Shown: positions 36,061 through 49,500 of the stretch, one piece after another
Position numbering within the stretch: position 1 is the first letter of the stretch
Layout of the letters: each line of letters opens with the position of its first letter
DNA from: Lytechinus pictus
Taxonomy: Eukaryota; Echinodermata; Echinoidea; Temnopleuroida; Toxopneustidae
DNA length: 64,000 nucleotides
Assembly: GCF_037042905.1 (NCBI RefSeq)
Contig: NC_087253.1
Span: 19,929,501-19,993,500, forward strand
Direction: 5' to 3'
Notes under the pieces: generated by a model
What the model saw: only the letters and a program-made list of their open reading frames with translations
The model's database searches: none
What the model was told of the DNA's origin: nothing
Position numbers and translations under genes: made by a program

Positions 36061-36205
36061 GGGGGATGTTTTTAATAACAAAATAAAGCAAGTGTTAACT
36101 AAAACTATTTTTTTCCTCGCAAAATAAAAAGGTTCACCATTAGAGAGACCCACTTCCGTACCCCCCCCCACACTTCGACTGTAAATCGACCACATTTCCA
36201 TTTTT

Positions 36206-37441
36206 AGCTCATCCGGCCTGAATGGCAAGATGAGCTTATGCCGTGGCGTGGCGTCCGTCATCTGTCCACAATTTCAAAATGCTACTTCTTCGCCATTTCA
36301 AGTCCGATTTCAATTCTGTTTGCTTTATATGATAACACTAGGTGGGGAATTCAAAACTTCTACACAGAATTTTGAAGTTCATCAAATATGCTAATTAAAG
36401 CGCATTTGTCAAAATTCACAAAAAATGCTTTTTTTTCTTTATTCGTTGACCGATTTTGATTTTTTTGCTTCCATCTGGTGGAGCTTCATGAGGTTTACCA
36501 AACTATTACACAGGATTTTGAAATTTTGACCAGAACAACTTTTATGCTAGTTTATGCGAAATTAATTTATTCATTTTTTTTTAAATTCACATAAAATGCC
36601 TTTTCTTCTTTAGTTGGTGACCGATTTTGATTTTTTTTTCCATCTGGTAGAACTTCATCAGGTTCATCATACTTTTACACAGAATTTTGAGTAGAAAATT
36701 ATCTATGCTAATTTATGCAAAATTTATTCAGAAATCACAGAAAATGCCTCTTCTTCTTTATTTGTTGGCCGATTTTGATTTTTTTTCTTCCATCCGGTAG
36801 AACTTCATGAAGTTTATCAAACTTCTACACAGAATTTTGAAATTTTCAGTAGAAAATCATCTATGCTAATTTATGCGAAATTTATTCATAAATCACAGAA
36901 AATGCCTCTTTTTCTTTATTTGTTGACAGATTTTTGATTTTTTTATCCATCTGGTAGAGCTGCATGAGGTTCACCAAACTTGTACACAAAATTTTGAAAT
37001 TTTGTCTGGAAAATTTGTTATGCTAATTTATGCAAAATTTATTCATAAATCACAAAAAATGTTTTTTCTTCTTCATTTTTTGATCAATTTCAATTCCGTT
37101 TGCTTTATATGATAGCTCGAGGTGGTGATGCCAAATTTCAACACAGACTTATGAAACTTATTAAATATGCTAATTTATTCATATATTTTCAAAACTCACA
37201 AAAATTACTTATTTATTTGTTGATTGATTTTGATTATTCTAATTGTTCCATCTGAGAGCTACATGAGGTTCACCAATTTATATGAAATTTATTAATAGAT
37301 CACAAAAAATGTATCTATGTAATTTATTCATCAATCTCAATTCTATATCCTCAATTTATGTCACCAATATAATTTACTACTGTGTCAACTGGGCTGAAAT
37401 TAAAATTGTGTTAAATTTCGTTGCGAGATGCCGAATGAGCT
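36206..37441. mobile_element. AGCTCATCCGGC element with internal tandem units
   Basis: Ends AGCTCATCCGGC and, inverted, AGCTCATTCGGC. The interior has about six diverged tandem units of ~150 bp built on CCGATTTTGATTTTTTT, CCATCTGGTAGAACTTCATG and ATGCTAATTTATGC. The unit 1 site near 14500 lacks it. It ends 125 bases after the stop codon of RDH copy 2, so it may alter that gene's 3' UTR. No coding capacity. Confidence 0.7.
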
Positions 37442-37461
37442 CCATAACATTGATGTGCTAG

Positions 37462-37467
37462 TTTATT
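37462..37467 (-). other. Possible polyadenylation signal for RDH copy 2
   Basis: AATAAA on the minus strand about 100 bases after the stop. It lies in sequence absent from unit 1, between the AGCTCATC element and the shared 3' flank, so copy 2 may use a different 3' end from copy 1. Confidence 0.35.
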
Positions 37468-37565
37468 AACGTATGCAAACGGGCGTTCTTAGAATCACTC
37501 TGCTTATTCACCGCTTACTGGACATGCGCAGATCTGTACGAGTTAGTCTTTAGACCTGCGCCTTC

Positions 37566-40500
37566 TCACTTATCGGATTTTGTGATGTCCGTCGGTTCCT
37601 CGACCAGCTTCCGAGCGAATTCAACCCACGTGTTCCCGCCAAAATCAACAAGTTTCTTTGCAACCCTGGTATCAACATATTCGCCGGTTTTAAACCTGAT
37701 TGGTTTGTTGGGAGCGTCCGTTTCGATGACGTTACAGATGATGTCACATATTTCGTCTGTGGTCTGGGCCATATTGTCGAAATGATCCCTGCAATGCATA
37801 AAAAGAATGAGTAAAGAAATGATAATCTTGAGAATAGTGACAAATTAATGACAATAAAATAAATCAATTTAATTTTAAGCTTTTTCACAGAATATTGCCT
37901 AGTAAAGACAGTTTATGCAAACGGGGAATTTCGAATGATAATTTATGTCGTACTCGCAATTGCAAGAAACTATGTCATTTTTTATTGACATGCAAAAAAG
38001 TCAGGATATTTTGGAAAATAGTTTCGTGTCTTATTCGGAATATTTTTGACCTTGATATTGAGATTAATGAAAAAAAAACCCGATTATTATAGGATATGAT
38101 AAAGCCATCCGAAAAACAAAACTCGTAAATTTCATCCTTAATTATTCCCAATATACTATACATAAGAATTATGTCAAAGAATGTAATGATAAAAAGAAAC
38201 ATGTGTTACGTGGAAACTATCGAAAGATTTGAAAGCAGAAATACGATTTTGCATAAGTTTGAAGTATAATCAGAAAAGATTTAATGAAACTGAGTTGCAG
38301 AAGATGCGCTTTTTACTTTGAGTGATTACACTACCAGCTACCAGAGTCCACTGAATCTATTGTTCTCTGGTTCTCGACGGGTGACAGCGGGTCGAGGAAT
38401 TGCGACTGGTAGTGTAAGGAACATATTTTACTGTATTCGTTGTATTTTTTGTAAAATATTGTTGTGTTATATGATATGAATTTTGTTGATGTCAAAACTT
38501 GTATCCTTTGATATTTTTTATGGACAATAAAGTACCTCAATTGAAGACAAATGGAAAAAAATATTGAGAATAGTGATGAAACAATACAATGCCAACAAAA
38601 ACAGCATACAGATGTATAAGTGACTGGGCGACTCTGGAGATGGGGGGGGGGGGGGATTAGGGGCAAGTGCCCCGTATGTAGGCCTCATGATAATGACTAT
38701 GATGATGATGATGATGATGATGATAATAATGATAATGATAATAATAATAAGATTTATATCGCTCCAAATCCGCTCTGTAGAGTGCCCAAGGCGCTATTTT
38801 AGAAATTATAAAATAAATTAAGAAGAATTGGAAATAAATGTTCTAAGGTATTGTTTGAAAACTTTAGAGGTCAAGCACTGTTAAACGTTTTCAGGGAGGC
38901 TATTCCATAACTTGGAGGATGAGTGAACAAATGATATTTTCCCCATGTTTTGGAAACTTTGGGGGTAACGAGTTAACTGGAAGAAGAGGAAGGGGTATAA
39001 CTTTTGATCAGTGAAATGATAATAACTGCAATAATAATAATAATAATCATAATAACAACAAGAACAACAATAATAATAATAATTATTATGATAAAAAAGG
39101 AAGCAGAGGGAAGAGAAAGGTGAGGGGAGGGGAAGGTAAGGAAGGAGGGGGGGGGGGAGATCTGAGCCATGGAATTCTACAATTTCTACTATTACTACTA
39201 TTATTTAATCGGAGGGGGTGAAGGTTTAAACTCCCGAGGGTCTCCTAACATCAATATCATTCTTTAATAGCTGTCAGGCAGGTTCCAATTGAAATATTAA
39301 TTACGGTAATTAAATCTTTCACCGATTGATCTAAATAAAATCGAATGATTATATCAATTACGTCAGATTAGGTTAATAGCGCCATCTAGCGGCTACTAAA
39401 TCTGCCATGAGGAATTGACACTATTTTTGAATTCCAAAATCAAATATGGCTTGTTTTGATTTGGAGGTATCCTTGTGTAATACGAGGAAAATCTACACTT
39501 TAGAATGCAGGAAAAGAGGAATGTATAGATTTTATGTGATAATACGATTGATAATGTATAAGTTTTTGTATACTGACAGAAGATATCTTAAAATGGCGCT
39601 GATGATCCGTAGAATGTTTAGTTAAAGACCTATTAGAAGTCAGACTAGACATTATTCAGATATATTATTATGAATTATATACTTACTTTTTTATTAATTA
39701 ATTTATTTATACAAATGTTATAATTATGATTAAAAACAGCTACATAGGCCAAGTATGAAGTTAGACGTTTGACAGAATGTCTAATTTAGTTGTATAATGG
39801 AGGACCAGAAACATGAGGAATCTTTTTTAATAGTTGATTCATGAAAATACAGAGTAGATTACGGTTTCCTTTAAATTATGCAGTACAGTGTATGATATGC
39901 AGTGAAACATGCACTGCAATATTACGCATAATACACAATGAAAGAATGCTAGTAGAAGTGAAGTCTACAAAGTTTAGACAAAGAAGAAAGTAGATAATCC
40001 AAGCTGCATATTGCCTATTACATTCATTGTGGTTTCTATAATACATGCATATTCAATGAACAGTTGATTTACTTTGTTCAATTTGCTTTTGTATAAATAA
40101 TTATGAAGAGCATATCAATTTTATTACAATCTATCGGACATTTCAACTACAGATCATGATGAAAACAATAACAATAACAACGACAATAACAAGAATAATG
40201 GTGATGATAATAATGACATTAGTAGTAGTTATTATAACAACAACACTACTACTGCTAATTGTAATATAATAATGATAATGATAATAATTATAATAATTAC
40301 AACATCATCATTAATGATGACGACGACGATGATGATGATAATTATAATAATGTTAATAATAATAGTAATAATTTTGATAATGATAATAATAAATAATAAT
40401 AAAAATGAAATTGTTAATGATGATGAAAATCATTGCCAATATCATTAATCTCGACTTACCTCGCATGCGTTCTTAAAACATCCAGTTGTTTTTGTGTAAC

Positions 40501-43500
40501 CTGGTCAACCTCTCCTTTCGCAGGCAGTCTGTTCCATTCCACTATATTGTCATTGATGCTTGTATCGACTGGACCAGGTAATATGCTTGAAAGTCTAAAT
40601 GCAGCAGAAAAAAACAACAACAAAGGAATTAGAAAGGGGTGATTAGTAGATTGTTTGTGAATACAATATTAAAACAGCTATGTTAAATGGGCTTTCAACC
40701 ATGGTGGAATAAATAAATGAAATGAAATCAATATTACGATTCGAGGATGATGGGGAAGAATGTGTGGTACCTCTAAAAGCCGCCACACACCTTGCAACTG
40801 GACTATACTAATATCGAAACTTTGCATAAGCCTTTATTTTGAAGTAAGATTCAAACTTGTTCTGAATCAAACCCGATTGCTCTTACGGCCATTACAATTA
40901 GATAATGAATCCGCTTAATTCTAATACGGAGGGTAGGATATCAACATATTTAAAAATAAGTGTTCGAGGATTTAGAACTCTACAGAGTAAGATGTCTCAG
41001 TATTCTTATAAAATGTTATTCGATTCATTTAAAAATCTTGGCACCATGCAATGGTAATAGTCCGGGGGCTGGGAGAGTTTATTCAGCTGATCGGGTACAA
41101 AAGGTTTGATGGTCCCAAGATGTTGGCATGATATCAGTGGTCAAGAAAATGTGTTGCTGCCGGGTCAAATCCTGTACGGAAGGCCCACAGGGCCCCATTT
41201 TTTGTCGGCCATCTTGAATTTTTCATGAAAATCAATTATTTTCATATTTTTGCACAAACAATGGAAAAATATTAAATAAATACGCATTTAACATTGATTT
41301 AGACAGTAGAAATTGATTGCAAGTGTTTTCAGAACAGTCCGTTTTTTTGAAAAATATAAGAATTTATGCCCAAATTTTCATGTTTTTAGGCAAAAATTTG
41401 CATGTGCATTGATATCTTTCTGTTTTGTCATTAATATCAGCAATCATTGCAAAATATCAGCATTCAACACGAAAGAGAATATATTAACGAGAACACTGAT
41501 ATGCTTCATGACAGTATTAATGTCTTAACTTGCTTAGATATAGGGAAAATACCTCCATAAGCATTCCCCGATATTGCGATAAAATGACACCAAAAAGCAA
41601 CCTCCGTCACTAGTCACACTAGTAATACCGATTTCGATGCGCTCGCTAGCTTGCCTTTCAAAAGAGTACAATAGACTCAATCGGTCTTGCTTCGCCTTTG
41701 CTGGTGTGACTGCACGCATTAATGCATGTAATGAGCGTCGCGATAGAAAAGTGTATATTACATTATGGCTATGAGGGCAAAAGGCGTTTTTCACACATTT
41801 AAGCAACTTTTATGTTAACGAAACGTCTTGGAAAAGTTAGAGGAGGGATTGCTCTGTATGTTGCAAGCAATTACATTCGGACACCTCAAAACATAGTCCC
41901 GCAATAGCCTGTCGAAGGTACCCCACCCTTATCCGAAGCTTGACTACTAAAATATCTTGCCTTTTGGAGCCCTCAGTGTGGCAAAATGATGCTTCGGTTA
42001 GGTAAAAAACAACTTTTATTTTCTTGAAATCACTTGGAGACGAAAGAGAAGGCTTTTTTTCTATCAGCAACATTTAAAGAAGTGAGGGCACAACAAAGCC
42101 TACTCTCTCTGGGGGCTGCCCCAAGTCATCAATCCCCTTTTTTGTATTTTGCCCATTTCTTGGAAAATTCGTCATTTTGGAGCCACATTGATGTGAAAAG
42201 TGTTTCGACTATTTAATGAAACCACTTTTATTGTTTTAAACCACTTGAAGACAAAATAGTAGACTTTTTTCTATTTGTTACACATAAAGAATGACTGAAA
42301 AATGGAAGCCACCCCCGTCAGTGGGATGCCGAAAACACTTTCCCCCTTTTCCGTATTTTGCAAATTTATGGAAAAATCTGCAAATTTGGAGCCCCCACTG
42401 AGGCTAAAGGGTGTTTCTGCTAAAAAGCAATCCTTTTTCATTGTCTTAAAACCACATGGAGACAAAAGAGTTGCCTTTCTTCTATCAGTTACATCATAAT
42501 AGGTGCTGGGACAGTAAAGCCTACCCCCGTCAGGGGCTCCTGAAATTACCTACCCCTTTTCTGTATTTTATCTTTTTTATTAGAAAATCTTCAAATTTGG
42601 AGCCCATATTGAGGCAAAAAGATGTTCCTCCTATCATGCAAACAACTTTCATTGTCTTAAAACCACTTGGATAGGAAAAATTGATATCTTTCTATCTGCT
42701 ACATATAACGAAGTGCTGGCACAAAGAAGCCTACCCCCTCAGGGTGCTCCTGAAGTCACCCGCCCCCTTCCCGTATTCTGCCAATTTATGGGAAAAATCT
42801 GCCAATTTTGAGAAACTGAAGAGGGTAGGCGTCGATGTGCCAACATCTTTTTATATGAAGATGATATTAAAAAAAAAATCTTTTTAATTTCCAGGTGGTT
42901 TGAAAAAATAAAGTGACTTTAGTATTGTATCAGAAACGCCCTTTGCCTCAATGGCGACTCCAAAATAACGAATTTTCTGATAATTAGACTAAATGGACAA
43001 ACAGGATCGGGTGACTTAGTATTCGGCAGCCCCTGGAGAGGGTAGGCGTCGATGTGCCATGCAGCACTTCTTTATTTAAAAAGCCTACTCTTTCATCCCC
43101 AAGCCCAGGGGAGTTGAAAAAAATAAAAATGGTTTTACTTAATAGCAGAAATACCTTTTTGCATCAATGGGGCTAAACACTGCGAATTTTCCAATAAAGA
43201 GGGATAATAGGCAAAAAGGTGGGGGTGACTTCAGCAGCCCTGGAATTGAGTAGCTTCGATGCGCCAGCACGTTTTTTGCAAGTAGCTTTTTTGCATGTAG
43301 AAGAAAGCCTATTCTTTCATCTTTAAGTTGCTTCAAAAAATAATTTGGCTTCATTTTATAGCAGGAATGCTAATTTACCTGAACAAGGGGTTAAAAACTG
43401 CGAATTATTCAATAAAGTGGGAAAATAGGCAATGGGGGGGGGGGGGGATCGGCAGCCTCTGTTGGGGGTAGGATTCTTTGTGCGAGCACGTCTTCAAATG

Positions 43501-46500
43501 AAGCTGATGGAGAAAATCCTGCCCTTTTTCTCCCACGAGTTACAAAACAATAAAAGTTACTTTCTGCAAAGCGGAAACGCCGTTGGTCTCAATTGGGGCT
43601 CCAAAATGGCGAATTTTCCTTAGAAAATACGAAATACGGGTTGGGTGTCTTCAGCTGCCCCCTGAGGGGGTAGGCTTCGATGTGGCAGCACTTCGTTGTA
43701 ATGTAGCAGATAGAGAAAATATTACTTTTTGCATCCAAGTGGTTTTAAGACAATGAAAGTGTTTTGCTGTTTAGGAGAAACAACTTTGTGCCTCAATGTG
43801 GGCTCCAAATTCGCAGATTTTCTAATTAAAAGGTAAAATACGGAAAAGGGGTGGGTGATTTCGGGAGCCCCTGACGGGGGTATACTTCAGTGTGAGAGCG
43901 CGTCTTCAAAAGAAGCTGATGGAGAAAATCCTACCTATTTGTCTCCCACGAGTTACAAAACAATATAAATGACTTTCTGCAAAGCGGAAACGCCATTGGT
44001 CTCAATTGGGGCTCCAAAATGGCGAATTTTCCTAGAAAAATGCGAAATAGGGGTTGGGTGATTTCAGTTGCCCCCTGAGGGGGTAGGCTTCGATGTAGCG
44101 GTACTTCGTTATAATATAGCAGGTAGAATAATAGTACTTTTTTGCATCCAAGTGGTTTTAAGACAAGGATAGTGTTTTGCTATTTAGGAGAAAGGTCTTT
44201 TTGCCCCAATCTGGGCTCCAAATTCGCAGATTTTCTAATAAAAAAGGTAAAATACAGAAAAGGGGTGGGTAATTTCAGGAGCCCCTGACGGGGTTAGGCT
44301 TTGCTGTACCAGCACCTCTTATTATGTAACTGATAGAAGAAAGGCAACTCTTTTGTCTCCATGTGGTTTTAAGACAAGAAAATGGATTGCTTTTTAGCAG
44401 AAACATCCTTTAGCCTCAGTGGGGTCTCCAAATTTGCAGATTTTCCCATAAATTTGCGAAATACGGAAAAAAAGGAATAGTGTTTTCGGCATCCCACTGA
44501 CGGGGGTGGCTTCATTTTCCAGTAATTCTTTATATGTAACAGACAGAAGAAAGTCTACTCTTTTTTCTTCAAGTGGTTTAAAACAATAAAAGTGGTTTCA
44601 TTACATAGCGGAAACACTTTTCTCATCAATGTGGCTCCAAAATGACGAATTTTCCAAGAAATGGGCAAAATACGAAAAAGGGGATGGGTGACTTGGGGCA
44701 GCCCCCTGAGAGGGCAGGCTTTGTTGTGCCCTCACTTCTTTAAATGTAGCTGATAGAGAAAAGCCTACTCTTTCGTCTCCAAGTGATTTCAAGAAAATAA
44801 AAGTTGTTTTTTACCTAACCGAAGCATCATTTTGCCACACTGAGGGCTCCAAAAGGCAATATATTTTAGTAAGTCAAGCTTCGGATAAGGGTGGGGTACA
44901 TTCGACAGGCTCTTGCGGGACTATGTTTTGAGGTGTCCGAATGTAATTGCTTGCAACATGCAGAGCAATCCTCTTACTTTTCCAAGACGTTTCATTAACA
45001 TAAAAGTTGCTTAAATGTTTTAAAAAAAAAACGCCTTTTGCCCTCATAGCCATAATGTAATATACACTTTTCTATCGCGACGCTCATTACATGCATTAAT
45101 GCGTGCAGTCACACCAACAAAGGCGAAGCAAGACCGATTGAGTCTATTGTACTCTTTTGAAAGGCAAGCTAGCGGGCGCATTGAAATCGGTGTTACTAGT
45201 GTGACTAGTGACGGAGGTTGCTTTTTGGTGTCATTTTATCGCAATATCGGGGAATGCATATGGAGGTATTTTCCCTATATCTAAGCAAGTTAAGACATTA
45301 ATACTGTCATGAAGCATATCAATGTTCTCGTTAGTATATTCTCTTTCGTGTTGAATGCTGATATTTTGCAATGATTGCTGATATTAATGACAAAACAGAA
45401 AGATATCAATGCAAATGCAAATTTTTGCCTAAAAACATGAAAATTTTGGCATAAATTCTTATATTTTTTAAAAAATATTAACCGGACTGTTCTGAAAACA
45501 CTTGCAATCGATTTCTACTGTCTAAATCAATGTGAAATGCGTATTTATTTAATATTTTTCATTGTTTGTGCAAAAATATGAAAATAATTGATTTTCATGA
45601 AAAAATCAAGATGGCCGACAAAAATGGGGCCGTGTGTGCCTTCCGTACAGGATTTGACCCGGCAGCAACACATTTTCTTGACCACTGATATCATGCCAAC
45701 ATCTTGGGACCATCAAACCTTTTGTACCCGATCAGCTGAATAAACTCTCCCAGCCCCCTGACTATAAGGTGTGCAAGGCCACCACGTCACCAAATCCTGA
45801 CCCCTCCTTTGTTTCATGCACATCATTTACAAATTACTGAATTCTATAGATTTTTAATTAACGTAATTCGTGGTTATATAATTGCTTTGTAGAAACCTCA
45901 CCTAAGATACATATTTGTGATGTATGGAAATGAAGACTAACCACGCAAGCTTGATGTGCGGCTTTGTACGCATGCGCGTGAGAGAGCAAGATGGCGTAAC
46001 ATTAAATGGCAGACACTACTCTACATCGCTGTGCTATAATCTCATTATTATGAATCCCTTTAAGAACCACAACACATGAACATTAACAATTTGGCGACGA
46101 GGATGCAGGGATAAAAATGAGAGTAGATTGGACTTGTTTTCCAGTAAGTTACATGCATTCCGGATAAGTTTTGTAAATTGGCCGCGGATATTGTCTGCCA
46201 TGGACATTGTCATTGTCATTGATTATACACTGCAATGCAAGCCAGCATAGTGTGATCGGACAATCGCAGCCTAGCCGTAATTTGGATGACGGATGAAAGT
46301 GGCTTGTTGAAAAATGCGCCAGCATATTTTGAGACCGAGTTATGAGTGTGTGCAGCCCATAGCATAGCCATGCCCATAGGCATAACGTTGACATTGTTGT
46401 AAATTATGCCTAGCCCTAGGATGTTAGTTAACACATTCTGACTATAGTATTATTGACATAGCAAATTGGAGCCAACTTCAAGTTCAAGCCCGAAGAGCGA

Positions 46501-49500
46501 AGTCTCTAAAGCAGCCCAGCCCAGCCCAGCAGCAAGCAACAGAGCCCAAAGGACCAAGCCGAGGACCCAGCCGAGACCTCTTTTGCCAGGTTCAGCCCAG
46601 ACGGTGTTGAAGTCAAGTCCAGCCAAGCAAGTTTTGAGTCTACAAGCAAGGACAAAGTTGTCGTGCCAAGAAGACTCGATACAATATTTCAAGTCAAGCT
46701 GCATATGTAATAATTGAAACAGAAACAAAACATCAAAGACTTTAAGACCTTTTGATGGACTTATTATGAATAATGATAAACACAGCATTTATTTATTGTG
46801 AACTGGAGGTTAATCTAAGACTAAAGGTAAGACTAAGTCTAAGACAAATTAGTCCAGGTCAAAAAATAAATTATGGTTGTAATTGCAACGTTATGGACTA
46901 AAGAGGTAAAGAATTAGTCGAAACATAGATCTCGTCTAATGTAACAAAGTACCGTACATGCCCTGGTGAGTTGTTACCCTGGTCCAATTAGGTATTATTT
47001 GGATTTAGGTCATTAAAATAGCAATTATAGATCTAGGTCTAGAACCAACAGGACCAAGCCCAAGACTGAATTGAGGTCTGATGTTTATACAGTAAATAAC
47101 GATAAACTAAGTTAAGTTTATGCCGTAGTCACATGGTCTAAGACTATGCAAGTAAGACCAGGCCTATGAAATTTAGGACCAACAACAAGGTCCAGGTATT
47201 TAATTTCCATTGAATAACTGCATCCCCACCACACAAGAGGGTACTCCCACATATTCCAGTTGTGTGTAGTGATATAGTATTGTCAATCGTTGGACTATAT
47301 CGTCCTAGCTCAATTGTTTCAGGTATACATTAATAATGCTTTGTTGGCATTAAGTACTAAGAAAATAAGCTTTGCTTACGTACGCGCAATTGCAAGATCA
47401 AAATCATATTTATGATTGATAAGTCTAGATATACTTGGTGTTATAGCTACCTATTGTGAGGTCACAATCAAGTTAACAGCTGGATTTTGTACAATATATG
47501 AAACAAAATTATGGCAAGCCAACATATAGGTAGCGTGCCCAAACTGAGTGATGGGTACAATTTTGACGAATGGCTTGAACTCCAAGAAGCATGATTTGAT
47601 GCTAACAATTTACAGGAAGATGGGGAGAGGACGATATTTCTTACCAATCTTGGTAGCAAGAGCTATCACATTCTCAGAGCTCTCTTGCAGCCGAGTAAAC
47701 CAATAGATCAAACATACACAGTATGCAAAAACACGCTTCAGTCACACTTCGCACCAAAGCCTACCGAAATTGTTCAGCGCTATAAGTTTTACACTTGTGT
47801 GAAAAAGCATGATGAGTCCATATTGCAATTTGTGGCAAATTTGCGCCAATTAAGCAAAGGCTGTAATTTCTAAGAATTAGATAACATGATTAGGGACCGC
47901 TAAGTAGTGGGTTGCCGGGATATCGCAATTCAACGCAAGCTGTTAAGTGAGTCATCCCTAACCTTACAACATGCACTTCAGACCGCCACAGCTATGGAGG
48001 TAGCCGACAGAGATGTCGAAAAGCTCAAGGTATTGAGTAAAGGGACCGAATCACCTACAGTTCAGAAGATGCAGGGCAGAAGCCAGCGTAAACCATTTGT
48101 GTCCTCATCGCATAAAATACACATCAAAGACAGAAGCAGGAAGTGCAGGAAAAGCCGCAAAAGCCAAGCCAAAAGAAACAGGAAAAACCTGCCTCAAGAT
48201 GTTGGAGATGTGGTTCACGTGATCATGTCCAGTCAGCATGTAGATTTAAGGATGAGGAATGATATCAGTGTTCTCAAGTGGGTCACACCCGCAGCCAGTG
48301 TGAGAAGATCAAGCAATACATATCTAGAAAGAAATCTTCAAACCACTTGGATGGTGAGGAAGGCGCAGAACTGACAGAAAACATGCCCGGTGTAGAACTC
48401 AGACACCTTAGGGGTGGAATGGTAAATAAGATGGCAAAGTACAGTGAACCGTTCCAGACTAGCCTAAGCCTAAATGGGATTGAAGTTAACTTAGAAATAG
48501 ACACAAGAAGCACCTGGACGACGATGTCGCAGCAGGATTTCCATAAACTGGGACATCGAGCTGAAGTGAAGACCTGTAAAACTTGTCAGGAGCACCAGCG
48601 AAGATGATGATGATGCTCAGCATTTGTATAGCGCCATATATCTGTCAAAGACATTCAAAGGCGCATTGGAGGAGCCAGCCTATCTGGGTCGCCAAGAAGG
48701 GCGCGCACACAGAACTGTGACCCGCAGGTCTCTCCTCCCGATAACTGGTTGGGTTAATGTAGTCCGGACCACTACACCGGGGTTTCCCCCTACTCTTATT
48801 CGAATAATGCAGTGGGTTCTTAACGTGCAAAGTGGTGATTTTCCTCTACACGGGGCCTCCATTTAACGTCCTATCCGAGGGACGGAGTGTTTTCCACTGT
48901 AACATAGCCTGCATCTATGAAACAGGGGAGAGACGTTTACACACAACGCACTGGCTTCAGTCATCCGCCCGGGGTGGACTCGAACCCACGATCTTTGGTT
49001 CGACGAGCAGACGCGTTACCGACTGAGCCAACTTCGCTCTCCCACCACCTGCCCCTATCCACCCATGGGAGTTCCCAGAACGACCCTGGAGTAGGATCCA
49101 CATCGATTACGCCTACATCGATAACCAGAACGTGCTGATTGTTGTTGACGCCTACACCAAGTGGATTGAAGCTATTAGAGTAGCACACGCCACTGCAGCT
49201 GCTACAGTCACTGCCATGCGACGCCTTTTTGCAACGTATGATATTCCAGAAACAGTCGTAACTGACAACGGCACCCAGTTTGTCTCTGAAGACTTTTCGA
49301 ACTTCCTGTTCAACAACAATGTAGAACATGTCAGATAGCCCCAAAACACCCTTCCAGCAATGGCCTTGCCGAAAGGGCTGTGCAAACCTTGAAAAGTGGA
49401 GTGAAGAAAACCAGTGGAACATCACTGGAGATGCGCATCCAAGTATTCCTGATGACCTATCGGATAACTCCACAAGGAACTACCATGAAAACACCAAGTG

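Noticed and set aside
37566-37799. A stand-alone 77-residue protein starting MHCRDHFDN
   Set aside because: It is exon 5 of RDH copy 2, with an apparent Met lying in the intron.
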